Positions 8,876 through 17,545 of a stretch of 64,000 bases of DNA are shown in pieces. Both the position numbers and the translations under genes were made by a program. The stretch is taken from positions 1,322,501-1,386,500 of the forward strand of contig NZ_CP060488.1 in NCBI RefSeq assembly GCF_014334015.1, in the 5' to 3' direction. The notes below the pieces were generated by a model. That model searched no databases and was not told the DNA's origin. It worked only from the letters and a program-made list of their open reading frames with translations. How positions within the stretch are numbered: the stretch's first letter is position 1; the number at the start of each line of letters is the position of its first letter. This DNA is from Bacteroides sp. M10 (lineage in GTDB: Bacteria > Bacteroidota > Bacteroidia > Bacteroidales > Bacteroidaceae).

Positions 8876-10393
8876 TTAATAACCCGTATTCTGTGCAATA
8901 TCCGGATTGATGTTGATTACACTTACCGGAATCGGGAGGAATGTCTGCCAATCAGCAATATCATTTACGACATAGGTATATTCCGAATAGAAAGTCTCAC
9001 TTTTGAAATAATTATTCACTGTTTGAGCAGCCGTACCCCAACGGAGCATATCGAACCAACGCTGGTTTTCAAAAGCAAGTTCCAGTCTTCGTTCATTACG
9101 TACGGCTTCTCTGAAGTCGTAACGGTTAGAAAGATCGGCCAACGTATAAGTTGAAACACCGGCACGTTCGCAAATCATATTCAGATATTTCAAGTTATCA
9201 GCAGACGGACCCGATATTTCATTCGTCAGTTCTGCGTACAACAATGCGATATCGCCTACACGGATAATCGGCCAGTCACTCTCACCATCATACTGCGTAG
9301 ACACAGGATTTGTGTACTTCTTGCAATAACGGCAGTTACCCGTAGTCACCCATTCTTGAGTAGTCGAGTTAAAGTACTTCTGGGCAATATTTACATCCAG
9401 GCGTTTGTCTGTTGCGCCTCTCATTGTATAGGCAGTAATGATATTATCACTTGGAGTATTATAGCCGGAAGAAGTTCCTATAATCACATTTGCACCATTA
9501 TTGACCGGAGCAAACATATTACCGAATGGAGAACCGAGTCCTACATTACCCGAAAGATAACGGGCTGCAAAAATGATTTCCTTGTTCATCTCATTTGTGA
9601 TGTCGAATATCTTATTATATGCTACCAGATCAGCACCTGTCTGCGGATTACCTACGGCAGCACTTTCAAGTACCTCCTTGCATAACTGTGCGGCGCGGGC
9701 ATACTTGGCGTCTCCCGATTTATAATGAGTCGCATACACTTTTGCCAACAATGCTTTAGCAGCATTTCTGTCTGCACGCCCCATATCTGCATCCGCCATT
9801 CGTTCAGGCAACATTCCATTATCAAGAATCCGTTCCAGATCACCCTCAATCAGTGCATAAACCTCTTCTACCGTAGAACGCTGCATATCACGGGCTACAT
9901 CTGACGGAACCTTGGAAGTAACTATAAACACAGGACCCCATAAACGAACAAGATTAAAATATTCTAAAGAACGGAGAAACAAAACCTCTCCCTCATATTG
10001 ATTCCGGGTAGTTTCATCTTCTACCACATCAAGATATGAAATCGCATTATTGACACGGGCAATCGTTGCATAACAAGAATTCCAATACTCTTCCACCCAT
10101 TGGTGCTCTGCCACGATAGTTCCCTGGTCAAGCTGTTCAACCAATTTCGTAGTGCTGGCGGAAGAACCAGTAGCATACATACGTCCATTATCCGAACGTA
10201 ATTCAGTCATTGCCCATTCATAATACATCACGTCATGAAGAGAATTATAGCAACCAAGTACCAGATTATTCACTGAAGAAGCATTTTTCACATATTCATC
10301 CGCAGCAACTTCCGAATAGGGATACTTGTCCAAATCACAAGATGCAAACAGTAACGTTACTAACAGTAATCCTATATAATTTACCTTTTTCAT
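8876..10393 (-). CDS. SusD-family outer-membrane lipoprotein (alginate PUL)
   Basis: SusD homologue of 505 residues, the surface lid that delivers glycan to the SusC channel. The lipoprotein signal ends at LLFASC, with Cys19 acylated, followed by DLDKYPYSEV, a typical SusD start. The RagB/SusD N-terminal domain (about 20-220, alpha-helical TPR-like) has LGCYNSLHDVMYYEW and FLRSLEYFNLVRLWG. The C-terminal SusD domain has RNERRLELAFENQRWFDMLRWG and the closing motif PIPVSVININPDIAQNTGY, close to the family's PIPxxEIxxNPxxxQNPGY. It follows its SusC by 13 bp in the alginate operon. The oligosaccharide it holds is inferred to be alginate-derived. Confidence 0.93.
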   Translation of the reverse strand: MKKVNYIGLLLVTLLFASCDLDKYPYSEVAADEYVKNASSVNNLVLGCYNSLHDVMYYEWAMTELRSDNGRMYATGSSASTTKLVEQLDQGTIVAEHQWVEEYWNSCYATIARVNNAISYLDVVEDETTRNQYEGEVLFLRSLEYFNLVRLWGPVFIVTSKVPSDVARDMQRSTVEEVYALIEGDLERILDNGMLPERMADADMGRADRNAAKALLAKVYATHYKSGDAKYARAAQLCKEVLESAAVGNPQTGADLVAYNKIFDITNEMNKEIIFAARYLSGNVGLGSPFGNMFAPVNNGANVIIGTSSGYNTPSDNIITAYTMRGATDKRLDVNIAQKYFNSTTQEWVTTGNCRYCKKYTNPVSTQYDGESDWPIIRVGDIALLYAELTNEISGPSADNLKYLNMICERAGVSTYTLADLSNRYDFREAVRNERRLELAFENQRWFDMLRWGTAAQTVNNYFKSETFYSEYTYVVNDIADWQTFLPIPVSVININPDIAQNTGY

Positions 10394-10406
10394 CGTTCAC
10401 TTTCCA

Positions 10407-13400
10407 TTAAAAGTTAATATCAAAACCTGCGGAGATAGTACTGGTCAATGGGAATCCACCGCGCTGATATCCCGAAATCATAGAGCTTGAGTATTGAGAA
10501 GAAGTCAGGCGGGATTCCGGATTGATACCCTTATAACTGCTTCCCCAAATGTAGAGCAAGTTACTACCGGACACATAGAAACGTACACCCGACAGTTTCA
10601 ACTTACGCGCAGCCGTACTTGGCAATGTATATCCCAATGTGAAGTTTCTCAAACATGCATAAGAAGCATCCTGCAAAGGATAATCAGTCAAACAGATATC
10701 ATATCCCAACTTCAGATAAGGTACTTTTCCGTTACCCGGATTTTCTGCACTTACCCAACGATCCTTGGTGTAAGCTTTGTTCCATTTCACTGTCTCATTG
10801 TAATAAACGTCACCATTGTAAACGTCAATTCCCTGTACTCCCTGAATCAGGAACGAAATATCAAAATTCTTAATCTGGAATGTGTTCGTGATTCCCCATG
10901 TAAAATCCGGATACGGATTACCCAAAGGAACACGGTCTTCAGGAGTCAACGAACCGTCATTGTTGGTATCTACGATACGCAATCCACCCGGTACGTCATT
11001 CGAGAAGTGAGGATTCGCATTGATTTCCTCCACACTATTCCATACACCATTCGTTTTATATCCATAAAATTGAATCAACGGTGAGCCAACTTTAGCAATG
11101 TAACACTCGCTTCTTTCCCCCTGATTGATAACCTGTTGTTCACCTCCCAGCTCCAGCAATTTATTGCGCGACAAGGAGAAATTTATATTTGTATCCCATG
11201 AAAACTTACGATTCTTGATATTGTGCGTATCGATCTGTATTTCCACACCCGAATTACGTACCTTTCCAATATTATTCCAATAATAACTATATCCGGTGAA
11301 TGACTGTGTAGGCTGCTCAAACAACAGAGCACGAGTCACAGAGTAATAAGCATCTATCGAGAGATTAATCCGGTTCTTGAAGAATCCCAGATCCAGACCA
11401 TAGTTGAATTCATCTGTCTTCTCCCATGTAATGTGAGGATTAGCAAGCGAAGAAGATATATTTGCCGAACCATTAACCAGTTGTCCATTACCAGTACCTG
11501 TCACATAGTTCGCACTGTTCAATACTTCAAGAGCTGCATCATAACTGATACGGTTATTTCCCGTCACACCGTAAGAAGCACGGAGTTTCAAATTAGAAAT
11601 AACTTCGATATTCTTCATAAACTTCTCCTCATTCACACGCCAGCCCAACGATACAGAAGGGAACCAGGCATTGCGATTTCCTTTCGAGAACAAGGAAGAA
11701 CGGTCCAGACGTAAAGAAGTAGACAAGAGATAACGACCCAAATAACTGTAATTGATGCGTCCCAAATAAGACTCCAATACCACATCCGGATAACGGAAAG
11801 TTCCCGTACCATCAGTATTCCCATTCCCTTTACTTGCCAATGAATAAACAGTTGCCGCATTCAGCGTATGAACATCATCAGTAGCAAATCCTGTTGCAGT
11901 CATGGCTACTCGCTGGTTACGAGTGGACTCCACAGTATAACCCAACAAAGCATCAATGCTATGAGCATTATTTCTTCCGAAATCAATGTGATAATTCAAT
12001 GTATTCTCGCTCAACAAATCCACATAGAGTGTGCTAAAATAAGTAGCTCTGCTCTCTTCTTTATCTTTTGTCGCGTCTTTATTACCATAATAGTAAGACG
12101 GGCTAAAACGGACATTCAAACCATTGGACGTCTTGAATTGCAACCCTTTACAAAGATCAATAGTCAGATACATACTTGCCAAACCCTGCATGGACTCACT
12201 CCAACGAGAAGTATTGGCCATCACACTACGGGGATTATTATTGGCTGATGAGAAAGGAGATGATTTCTCCAGCGTCGGATTTCCCTCCGCATCTGGTGTA
12301 CCGGTAGGAGTCATGATATTATTGAAATGACTACCTCTTGCAAAACCTGAATACCCTGTCATTTCAGTACTCCAATCATTATGATAAACAGGAAGAAAAG
12401 ACGGAGTACGATAGAAATCTATAAAATTATTTTTCGGACGTTCTGTTTTGGTATAAGTCCCGGATAAGTTGACCCCTACACTAACAATATTCGAGAGTTT
12501 GGCATCCAATTTCGTACGGAAATTCAATTTATCCAATGAGTTCTGCAACATCACACCCTCATCTTTGGTATAGGCAGCCGAAATAAAGTACTTCGTTTCT
12601 TTACGTCCACCGGAAACGCTCATCTGCACATTGGTAATACCTGCCATATCGCGCAATCCCTCTTTCTGCCAGTCGGTAGTCCCCATCTGACTTTCCAGAT
12701 AAGCAGCTCCACGAGCTGCCGCCGGTACAGACGGACCTCCCATTTCTGCTTCCTGCGTCAACAGATTCAACCACTCGGAAGAAGTCATCATATCGTGCAA
12801 CTGATAAGCATACTTAAATCCCTGATAGAACTTGAACGAATATTTCGGTTTATCGGGAGTACCGCTTTTGGTGGTTACCATGATAACACCATTTGCCGCA
12901 CGTGACCCATAAATAGCGGCAGAAGCCGCATCTTTCAATATTTCAATAGACTTCACATCTGCCGCATTGATAGATGAAAGTCCACCGGCTACCGGAAAGC
13001 CATCAATAATCACCAACGGCTCACTTTCAGCCGAGATGGAACCTGTTCCACGGACACGGATAGACGGTGTCACACCGACTTCAGACGTTTCATTAGAAAC
13101 GGTAAGTCCGCTCATAGAACCTTGCAAAGCAGTAGTCATATCACTCACAGGAGCATTAATCAGTTTCTCACCTTCCAATTTGGAAATCGAACCCGTTAAG
13201 TGAGACTTAGCCTGTGTACCGTAACCGATTACCACCACATCATCCAACATCTTCGAATCTTCTTCCAACGTCACATTGACAACGGTGCGTTTGCCTACCG
13301 CCTCTGCCTTATCAACGTAACCGATATACGAATAAACCAAAATGGTCTTTGAATTAGGAACTTTAATGGAGTATTTACCTTCAGCGTCTGTCACAGTACC

Positions 13401-13562
13401 TGTAGGAACAGCAGCATCTTTAATTGTCACTGAAGCCCCGATTAACGGACCTTGTTCATCTATCACCTTACCAGTAACTACATGCTGGGAGTAAACGTTC
13501 AATGCTCCAACTAACAACAAGAGCACCAATACGACTTTTTTAAAATGCAGAAGTTTGTTCAT
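10407..13562 (-). CDS. SusC-family TonB-dependent transporter (alginate PUL)
   Basis: Outer-membrane TonB-dependent transporter of 1051 residues and first gene of the alginate operon. A signal peptide ends at about NVYSQ. A carboxypeptidase-regulatory-like Ig domain (about 27-105) has the VTGKVIDEQGPLIGASV start. The TonB-box-like DDVVVIGYG lies at about 113-121, and the plug (about 120-240) has IRVRGTGS, PLVIIDGFP and the SusC signature AIYGSRAANGVIMVTTKSG. The 22-strand barrel fills the rest and ends in aromatic-terminated SAGFDINF. The upstream 240 bp hold a Bacteroides -7 box and the GntR-type operator described separately, so transcription is probably repressed until a uronate inducer appears. 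Confidence 0.95.
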   Translation of the reverse strand: MNKLLHFKKVVLVLLLLVGALNVYSQHVVTGKVIDEQGPLIGASVTIKDAAVPTGTVTDAEGKYSIKVPNSKTILVYSYIGYVDKAEAVGKRTVVNVTLEEDSKMLDDVVVIGYGTQAKSHLTGSISKLEGEKLINAPVSDMTTALQGSMSGLTVSNETSEVGVTPSIRVRGTGSISAESEPLVIIDGFPVAGGLSSINAADVKSIEILKDAASAAIYGSRAANGVIMVTTKSGTPDKPKYSFKFYQGFKYAYQLHDMMTSSEWLNLLTQEAEMGGPSVPAAARGAAYLESQMGTTDWQKEGLRDMAGITNVQMSVSGGRKETKYFISAAYTKDEGVMLQNSLDKLNFRTKLDAKLSNIVSVGVNLSGTYTKTERPKNNFIDFYRTPSFLPVYHNDWSTEMTGYSGFARGSHFNNIMTPTGTPDAEGNPTLEKSSPFSSANNNPRSVMANTSRWSESMQGLASMYLTIDLCKGLQFKTSNGLNVRFSPSYYYGNKDATKDKEESRATYFSTLYVDLLSENTLNYHIDFGRNNAHSIDALLGYTVESTRNQRVAMTATGFATDDVHTLNAATVYSLASKGNGNTDGTGTFRYPDVVLESYLGRINYSYLGRYLLSTSLRLDRSSLFSKGNRNAWFPSVSLGWRVNEEKFMKNIEVISNLKLRASYGVTGNNRISYDAALEVLNSANYVTGTGNGQLVNGSANISSSLANPHITWEKTDEFNYGLDLGFFKNRINLSIDAYYSVTRALLFEQPTQSFTGYSYYWNNIGKVRNSGVEIQIDTHNIKNRKFSWDTNINFSLSRNKLLELGGEQQVINQGERSECYIAKVGSPLIQFYGYKTNGVWNSVEEINANPHFSNDVPGGLRIVDTNNDGSLTPEDRVPLGNPYPDFTWGITNTFQIKNFDISFLIQGVQGIDVYNGDVYYNETVKWNKAYTKDRWVSAENPGNGKVPYLKLGYDICLTDYPLQDASYACLRNFTLGYTLPSTAARKLKLSGVRFYVSGSNLLYIWGSSYKGINPESRLTSSQYSSSMISGYQRGGFPLTSTISAGFDINF

Positions 13563-13586
13563 AGATTAGCGTTTTAATTTCTGTGA

Positions 13587-13594
13587 CAAACGTA
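13587..13594 (-). promoter_or_regulatory. Bacteroides -7 box of the alginate operon
   Basis: On the minus strand this reads TACGTTTG, an exact match to TAnnTTTG, the Bacteroides sigma-ABfr -7 consensus. A TTTTGG stretch lies about 19 bp upstream at the expected -33 position, inside the GntR-type palindrome. Transcription would begin near 13580 and leave a leader of about 18 nt before the SusC start codon. Confidence 0.6.
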
Positions 13595-13603
13595 ACGATT
13601 AAA

Positions 13604-13633
13604 ATTGGTAAACCAAAATTTTGGTCTACCAAT
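13604..13633. promoter_or_regulatory. Double palindromic operator, probable site of the FadR-type GntR regulator
   Basis: Two copies of TTGGTnnACCAA lie 4 bp apart (13605-13616 with centre AA, 13621-13632 with centre CT). Together they form a 30-bp palindrome broken at one base pair of each arm. FadR-subfamily GntR proteins typically bind TGGTnnnACCA-like dyads. The site begins 10 bp upstream of the SusC -7 box and covers the -33 region, which fits repression. It lies about 170 bp from the start of the divergent GntR gene. Confidence 0.8.
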
Positions 13634-13802
13634 TATTATTTATTAACAATACTAAATAAACATCTCATAAACAGTACTTTATGCGTACCTCTTTATAAAA
13701 AGGGAAAAGAATATTTTTGCTATAAAGCTTTACTTTGAAAGATAATATTCGTACTTTTACACCCGAATTAAGAAAGAAAACCTTTTAAAATTTTTATATC
13801 TT

Positions 13803-14522
13803 ATGAAGGACGAAGTAAATTCGCAACCAGTTAAACTTGTCATCGAGCACATAAAAAAACAAATCGCAGAACGTCAAATTCTGCCTGGTGAACGTCTACC
13901 GTCTGAACGGAAATTATCGGAACTGCTGAAGGTTAGCCGTTCCCATGTTCGTGAAGCTTTGCAAAAGATGGAGTTGTATGGTATTGTAAAAACATATCCT
14001 CAAAGTGGAACAGTGGTTTCCGAGTTCTCCAAAGATCAATTGGATACCATGATTACCGATGCTTTAAAGATAAGCAAATATGACTTTTCCAGTTTGGTAT
14101 ATGTACGCGTTCTGTTAGAGATCGAGGTCTGTAAACTGTGTGCATCAAACCGTACAGAAGAGGATTTGGAGAATATTGAAAAAACACTTATCGAATTGGA
14201 AGAAAAGTTCGACACAGAGCTTCGTGTTGAGAAAGATTTTGCGTTTCATCAAGCAATTGCACAAGGTGGACACAACCCAGTAATTAGTTCACTCTTGCTT
14301 ATCATTACTCCTGATATATTAAAATATTATCAAAAATATAAAGTCTGCGCTGTTCCACAAAAAACAGTTCATGCAGAACATAGAGAGATGTTGCAAAAGA
14401 TAAAAGATAAAGACAAGGACGGGATGAAAGAGCTGGTACTTCGCCACTTGTCCAACCTGATTGATTTTGCCAAATTATCAGCTAAAGGAGAGATCCCTGA
14501 ATTCGAATACGGGCATATCTAA
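13803..14522 (+). CDS. FadR-subfamily GntR transcriptional regulator of the alginate PUL
   Basis: Transcription factor of 239 residues. The N-terminal winged helix-turn-helix (about 10-75) has the GntR pattern: ILPGERLPSERKLSELLKVSRSHVREALQKME, then a wing with GIVKTYPQSGTVV. The C-terminal all-helical FCD ligand domain (about 95-220) contains the metal/ligand residues of the family, including the VRVLLEIEVCKLCA stretch, HQAIAQGGHNPVI and HAEHREMLQKI. FCD regulators bind sugar acids, and the natural inducer here would be DEH, KDG or an unsaturated uronate. It is divergent from the alginate operon, and the double palindrome in the shared 240-bp region is its likely operator. Alginate control by a GntR protein differs from the HTCS control of the next two loci. 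Confidence 0.9.
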   Translation: MKDEVNSQPVKLVIEHIKKQIAERQILPGERLPSERKLSELLKVSRSHVREALQKMELYGIVKTYPQSGTVVSEFSKDQLDTMITDALKISKYDFSSLVYVRVLLEIEVCKLCASNRTEEDLENIEKTLIELEEKFDTELRVEKDFAFHQAIAQGGHNPVISSLLLIITPDILKYYQKYKVCAVPQKTVHAEHREMLQKIKDKDKDGMKELVLRHLSNLIDFAKLSAKGEIPEFEYGHI

Positions 14523-14543
14523 AAAGCAAAAGAAAGCAATAAA

Positions 14544-14581
14544 AAATAATAGAGGAAGACATTTGTTCTCCTCTATTATTT
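14544..14581. terminator. Bidirectional terminator between the GntR and HU-like genes
   Basis: A perfect 13-bp stem pairs AAATAATAGAGGA (14544-14556) with TCCTCTATTATTT (14569-14581) around a 12-nt loop. It lies 21 bp after the GntR stop codon and 25 bp after the stop of the convergent HU-like gene. A- and T-rich flanks on both sides suit intrinsic termination in both directions. Confidence 0.75.
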
Positions 14582-14606
14582 AATATTATAACAGCCACTC
14601 TTTCAA

Positions 14607-15092
14607 TTAAGCTGCCGGATCGGGAGCTTCCCCTTGATTGCCGCCCGGATTTTCGCCATTGCCAAGATCAGAGCCACTATTACTGCCACTTGTTGCCACA
14701 ACATCCAATGGTACATATTTTGAGATACTCATCTTATTCAACATCGTTTTTAACTGAGTTCCCGGAGTAAAAACTATTTCTCTCACTATGATATTGCTAC
14801 TATCGACATCCTTAGCTTCTATACCACTTTTAGCGTTAAAAGTAGGACGAAGTGTACCGAACTCACCTAACTTCACCGTTTTTCCCTCATCCATATATCC
14901 TTCCAATGAATCAAGCAGACCATCTAAGACTAATTTAACCTGACCACAATGAGTGCTACAAATCAATGATACATTTTTACACAATTTCGAGAAATCAATC
15001 ACTCCGTCACTCACCGGAGCAGCAACATACTTCTTAGTTTTGGTTTCATCGAAATTAAAGACCCTTTCTTTTACTACATACCGTAATCCCAT
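14607..15092 (-). CDS. HU-family (HU-HIG type) DNA-binding protein
   Basis: Histone-like protein of 161 residues of the long Bacteroidota HU class. The start MGLRYVVKERVFNF matches proteins of this class, which begin with a short strand before the HU fold. The fold (about 35-130) shows the helical dimer part (CGQVKLVLDGLLDSLEGYMDEG) and then KTVKLGEFGTLRPTF, the counterpart of the canonical GFGtF motif before the DNA-embracing arm. The tail (about 137-161) is rich in Gly, Asn and Ser, ends in EAPDPAA and looks disordered. It is a monocistronic gene between two PULs, with its own -7 box at 15144. Nothing ties it to either sugar pathway. Confidence 0.8.
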   Translation of the reverse strand: MGLRYVVKERVFNFDETKTKKYVAAPVSDGVIDFSKLCKNVSLICSTHCGQVKLVLDGLLDSLEGYMDEGKTVKLGEFGTLRPTFNAKSGIEAKDVDSSNIIVREIVFTPGTQLKTMLNKMSISKYVPLDVVATSGSNSGSDLGNGENPGGNQGEAPDPAA

Positions 15093-15143
15093 AATTTTAA
15101 GTTTTAAATTATTTCATAAAAATGTTGTTTTGTGATCACGATG

Positions 15144-15151
15144 CAAAGATA
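15144..15151 (-). promoter_or_regulatory. -7 box of the HU-like gene
   Basis: On the minus strand this reads TATCTTTG, a perfect Bacteroides -7 element, 51 bp upstream of the HU-like start codon. The predicted leader is about 45 nt. No clear -33 TTTG is visible. The 200-bp gap 15093-15292 otherwise holds only AT-rich sequence. Confidence 0.55.
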
Positions 15152-15289
15152 CAGCAGGAAAAAACCGTCGAAGTGCTTTAATGGTGCTTAACTACTCGTT
15201 AATCTAAAATAGTCCTTTTAGACAAATATTCGTGTAAGCCACCAGCACGATCTTCTTTCCATTGGAAAACAACCTCAACTGGAAGGTTA

Positions 15290-15306
15290 ATCTTATTTGA
15301 TAAGAT
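15290..15306 (-). terminator. Small hairpin over the last stop codon of the PUL 2 operon
   Basis: ATCTTAT (15290-15296) pairs with ATAAGAT (15300-15306) around a 3-nt loop that overlaps the stop codon of the EEP gene. A weaker 5-bp hairpin follows at 15271-15288. There is no strong T-run, so function as a terminator is a guess from position. Confidence 0.3.
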
Positions 15307-16087
15307 AAGTAGCCACTACCGGATAATGATCCGATTCTTTATCTGCCCAATAACAAACATTGTACGCCTTTACTGTAAAGGCTTCATTCGGAGCATAAAT
15401 CAGCCAGTCGCAGGTATAAGTCGGACTTGGAACGGGCACCGTCCACGGAGCAGCGTCGCTCAAACAGTTTACTGTGAAATACTTCTGAAAAGCAGTCATG
15501 GTAACAGAACCACGACGGGAGTTCAAATCCCCACCGAGGATGATTGGTTTGTCCAGTTGTTCCATACAAGCAAGAATCTCATCAATCTGTTTCAGACGGG
15601 CAGCATCTTCGTACTTATGGTCCAGATGTGTCGTAGCAAAATAAAATTCTTTGCCCTCTTTCATCACTTTTACATAACCAAACGAACGAACGTAGTCGTT
15701 TTCCTTCAATACACTCAATTTAAAGCTTTTCTCTTCCGAAATCGGAAACTTGGAAAGAATTACATTTCCATAGTCTCCTCCGGTAGGAATATCAAGTGCA
15801 TGGGCAAAATAATAATACTTCATGCCTGTCAGTACCGATAATCTTTCAGGAGTATTCCAGGGATTAATCTCTGTATTTCTTTCTATTTCCTGAAGTGAAA
15901 CAATGTCCGGATCTTCCTGTTTTATAACCTCGGCTATTTTATCAATACCTTGTTTGCGCCCACTGTAAGTATTGTAAGTCATCGCTTTTACTGTAACTTC
16001 TTTCTGCTTATTTTTGTCTCTCTGCGCCATCACAGGGGACAACAGACAGCATACCAGAAATAACGAAATGCATATTCTGAAATTCAT
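15293..16087 (-). CDS. Secreted EEP-fold (endonuclease/exonuclease/phosphatase) hydrolase, copy A
   Basis: Metal-dependent phosphoesterase-fold protein of 264 residues, exported by a signal peptide ending near PVMAQ (residue 22). Every residue of the EEP active site is seen: Asn39 (TYNTYSG), Glu67 (LQEIE), His154 (THLDH), Asp187 and Asn189 (GGDLNS), Asp227 (CDWLIY) and Asp253-His254 (SDHYPVV). It should therefore hydrolyse a phosphoester or phosphodiester. Family members include DNases, sphingomyelinases and inositol phosphatases, and the sequence does not say which applies. It is the last gene of the operon starting at 25458 and is a clear paralogue of the EEP gene two positions upstream (shared TYSG/IYSG, GGDYGN/GGEYGN and SDHxPVVAT words). 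Its presence in a GH130 locus suggests a phosphate-bearing glycan. Confidence 0.85.
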   Translation of the reverse strand: MNFRICISLFLVCCLLSPVMAQRDKNKQKEVTVKAMTYNTYSGRKQGIDKIAEVIKQEDPDIVSLQEIERNTEINPWNTPERLSVLTGMKYYYFAHALDIPTGGDYGNVILSKFPISEEKSFKLSVLKENDYVRSFGYVKVMKEGKEFYFATTHLDHKYEDAARLKQIDEILACMEQLDKPIILGGDLNSRRGSVTMTAFQKYFTVNCLSDAAPWTVPVPSPTYTCDWLIYAPNEAFTVKAYNVCYWADKESDHYPVVATYLIK

Positions 16088-16148
16088 ATATCGTCAATTA
16101 GTGAGTGAATGTTATCCTTCAAAACAATCTTTTTTACCTAATACCCTA

Positions 16149-17528
16149 TTAATCCTTTTCTATCTTGCGAATCTTATGATTCCAATAATCTGAAACATAC
16201 AATGCACCGTCGGGCCCGAATTGCACTCCTTCCGGATGATTGAACTGTGCCTTATCCAATGGCCCATCCGTAGTACCGGAAGTACCTGTACCTGTATAAC
16301 TTGTCACTACTCCATCAGGTGTAATTTTCGCGATACGATGCTTTTTACGGACTGCTACATAAATATTGCCTTCTTCATCCAAATCCATCTGACAAGGTTC
16401 TTGGAGTCTGGCATCGTTTCCTTGTCCTTCTACAAAGCCTGTTTTATCATACTGTCCAATCCAAATATGAAGATTAGAAAATAATCCGGTCACCATATCA
16501 TAATCCCCTTTATAAATCACATCCTTCTCCTGTGAACTCATATACACTGTAGTTCCTGCCTTATCGAAAAGGATGCAACGGATCTTCACTTTCGATGCAT
16601 TCTTTCCGTCCGCATCGGGAAGTTGTTGTCCGGTAGTCACCATCGTATTCTGCTCCGGATCATATTTGTAAATCATGGCATTTCCATGAGCTACGGAAAA
16701 AACTTCTCCCGTAACAGGATGTACGCCTACATTGGTAACACCGTTACCTAAAGACGAAGTTATCGACCATATTGCAGCAAGACTTCCAGTATCATACTGA
16801 TGCGCATCATTACTCCATGACATAGTGGCGATATGTGCGCTTCCGGAACCATTCGCATCATTAGACAAGAACAAAGTGTTGCCATCCAGTGAGAAAGCGA
16901 TATTCATCATTCTAAATGCAACTCCACCCGTTACGTCCCCACGAAGAAAAGTAGCTACTTGATTATCTTTTGCAATACGAATATCACGGTCATCGTCTTC
17001 CACAATATACAAAGTGCCTTCCTTATCAAAGGCTATAGAACCTGGTTTCCAAAGGACTGCTTCCATCAAGGAACCCTCTTTTTTCTCTGTTTTGGCAGCA
17101 GGAACATAGCTGCCGATATACGAGCTTACAATAGGAGACTGAGAATATTCAAATTCTGTTTTATAAGTCAGTTCCTGAATATTTTCCCCCTGACCGATAT
17201 ATATTTTCACCGGACCGGAGCCAGAACCTCTCTGCACATTGGCAGTAATAATATTCCCCAAAGCACCTGTCACCTCTGCATCTACTCCGTTGACCGTCAC
17301 TCGGATATTATCCAAGTCCGTACCAAAATGAGTACCATATAAAGTCAGGCTAGTAGACTTTCCACCTGCCGTCGGAGTATACATCGTAATCTTAGGAGTA
17401 ACTTCACCTTCTCCGATTTCAGGCGTCATATCCTGCCGATTCTCATCTTCGCAACCAGCAAAACCTACTGCTCCAAGCAATAGTGTATATATAGAAAATC
17501 GTTTCAAATGATGAATCAATGTTTTCAT
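16149..17528 (-). CDS. IPT/TIG plus NHL-repeat beta-propeller lipoprotein
   Basis: Surface-type lipoprotein of 459 residues. The signal ends at VGFAGC, with Cys26 acylated. An IPT/TIG domain lies at about 45-130 (KITMYTPTAGGKSTSLTLYGTHFG). A six-bladed-type NHL propeller fills about 155-459, with repeats such as PGSIAFDKEGTLYIVEDDD, EPCQMDLDEEGNIYVAVRKKHRI and HPEGVQFGPDGALYVSDYWNHKI. This architecture is common in Bacteroides PULs at surface-binding positions, and some propellers of this type are lyases or hydrolases. No catalytic residues can be assigned here. It lies between the two EEP genes (17 bp after one, 61 bp before the other), so it probably acts on the same glycan outside the cell. 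Binding or scaffolding is the conservative reading. Confidence 0.8.
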   Translation of the reverse strand: MKTLIHHLKRFSIYTLLLGAVGFAGCEDENRQDMTPEIGEGEVTPKITMYTPTAGGKSTSLTLYGTHFGTDLDNIRVTVNGVDAEVTGALGNIITANVQRGSGSGPVKIYIGQGENIQELTYKTEFEYSQSPIVSSYIGSYVPAAKTEKKEGSLMEAVLWKPGSIAFDKEGTLYIVEDDDRDIRIAKDNQVATFLRGDVTGGVAFRMMNIAFSLDGNTLFLSNDANGSGSAHIATMSWSNDAHQYDTGSLAAIWSITSSLGNGVTNVGVHPVTGEVFSVAHGNAMIYKYDPEQNTMVTTGQQLPDADGKNASKVKIRCILFDKAGTTVYMSSQEKDVIYKGDYDMVTGLFSNLHIWIGQYDKTGFVEGQGNDARLQEPCQMDLDEEGNIYVAVRKKHRIAKITPDGVVTSYTGTGTSGTTDGPLDKAQFNHPEGVQFGPDGALYVSDYWNHKIRKIEKD

Positions 17529-17545
17529 GTTTCTATCTTTTTAGA

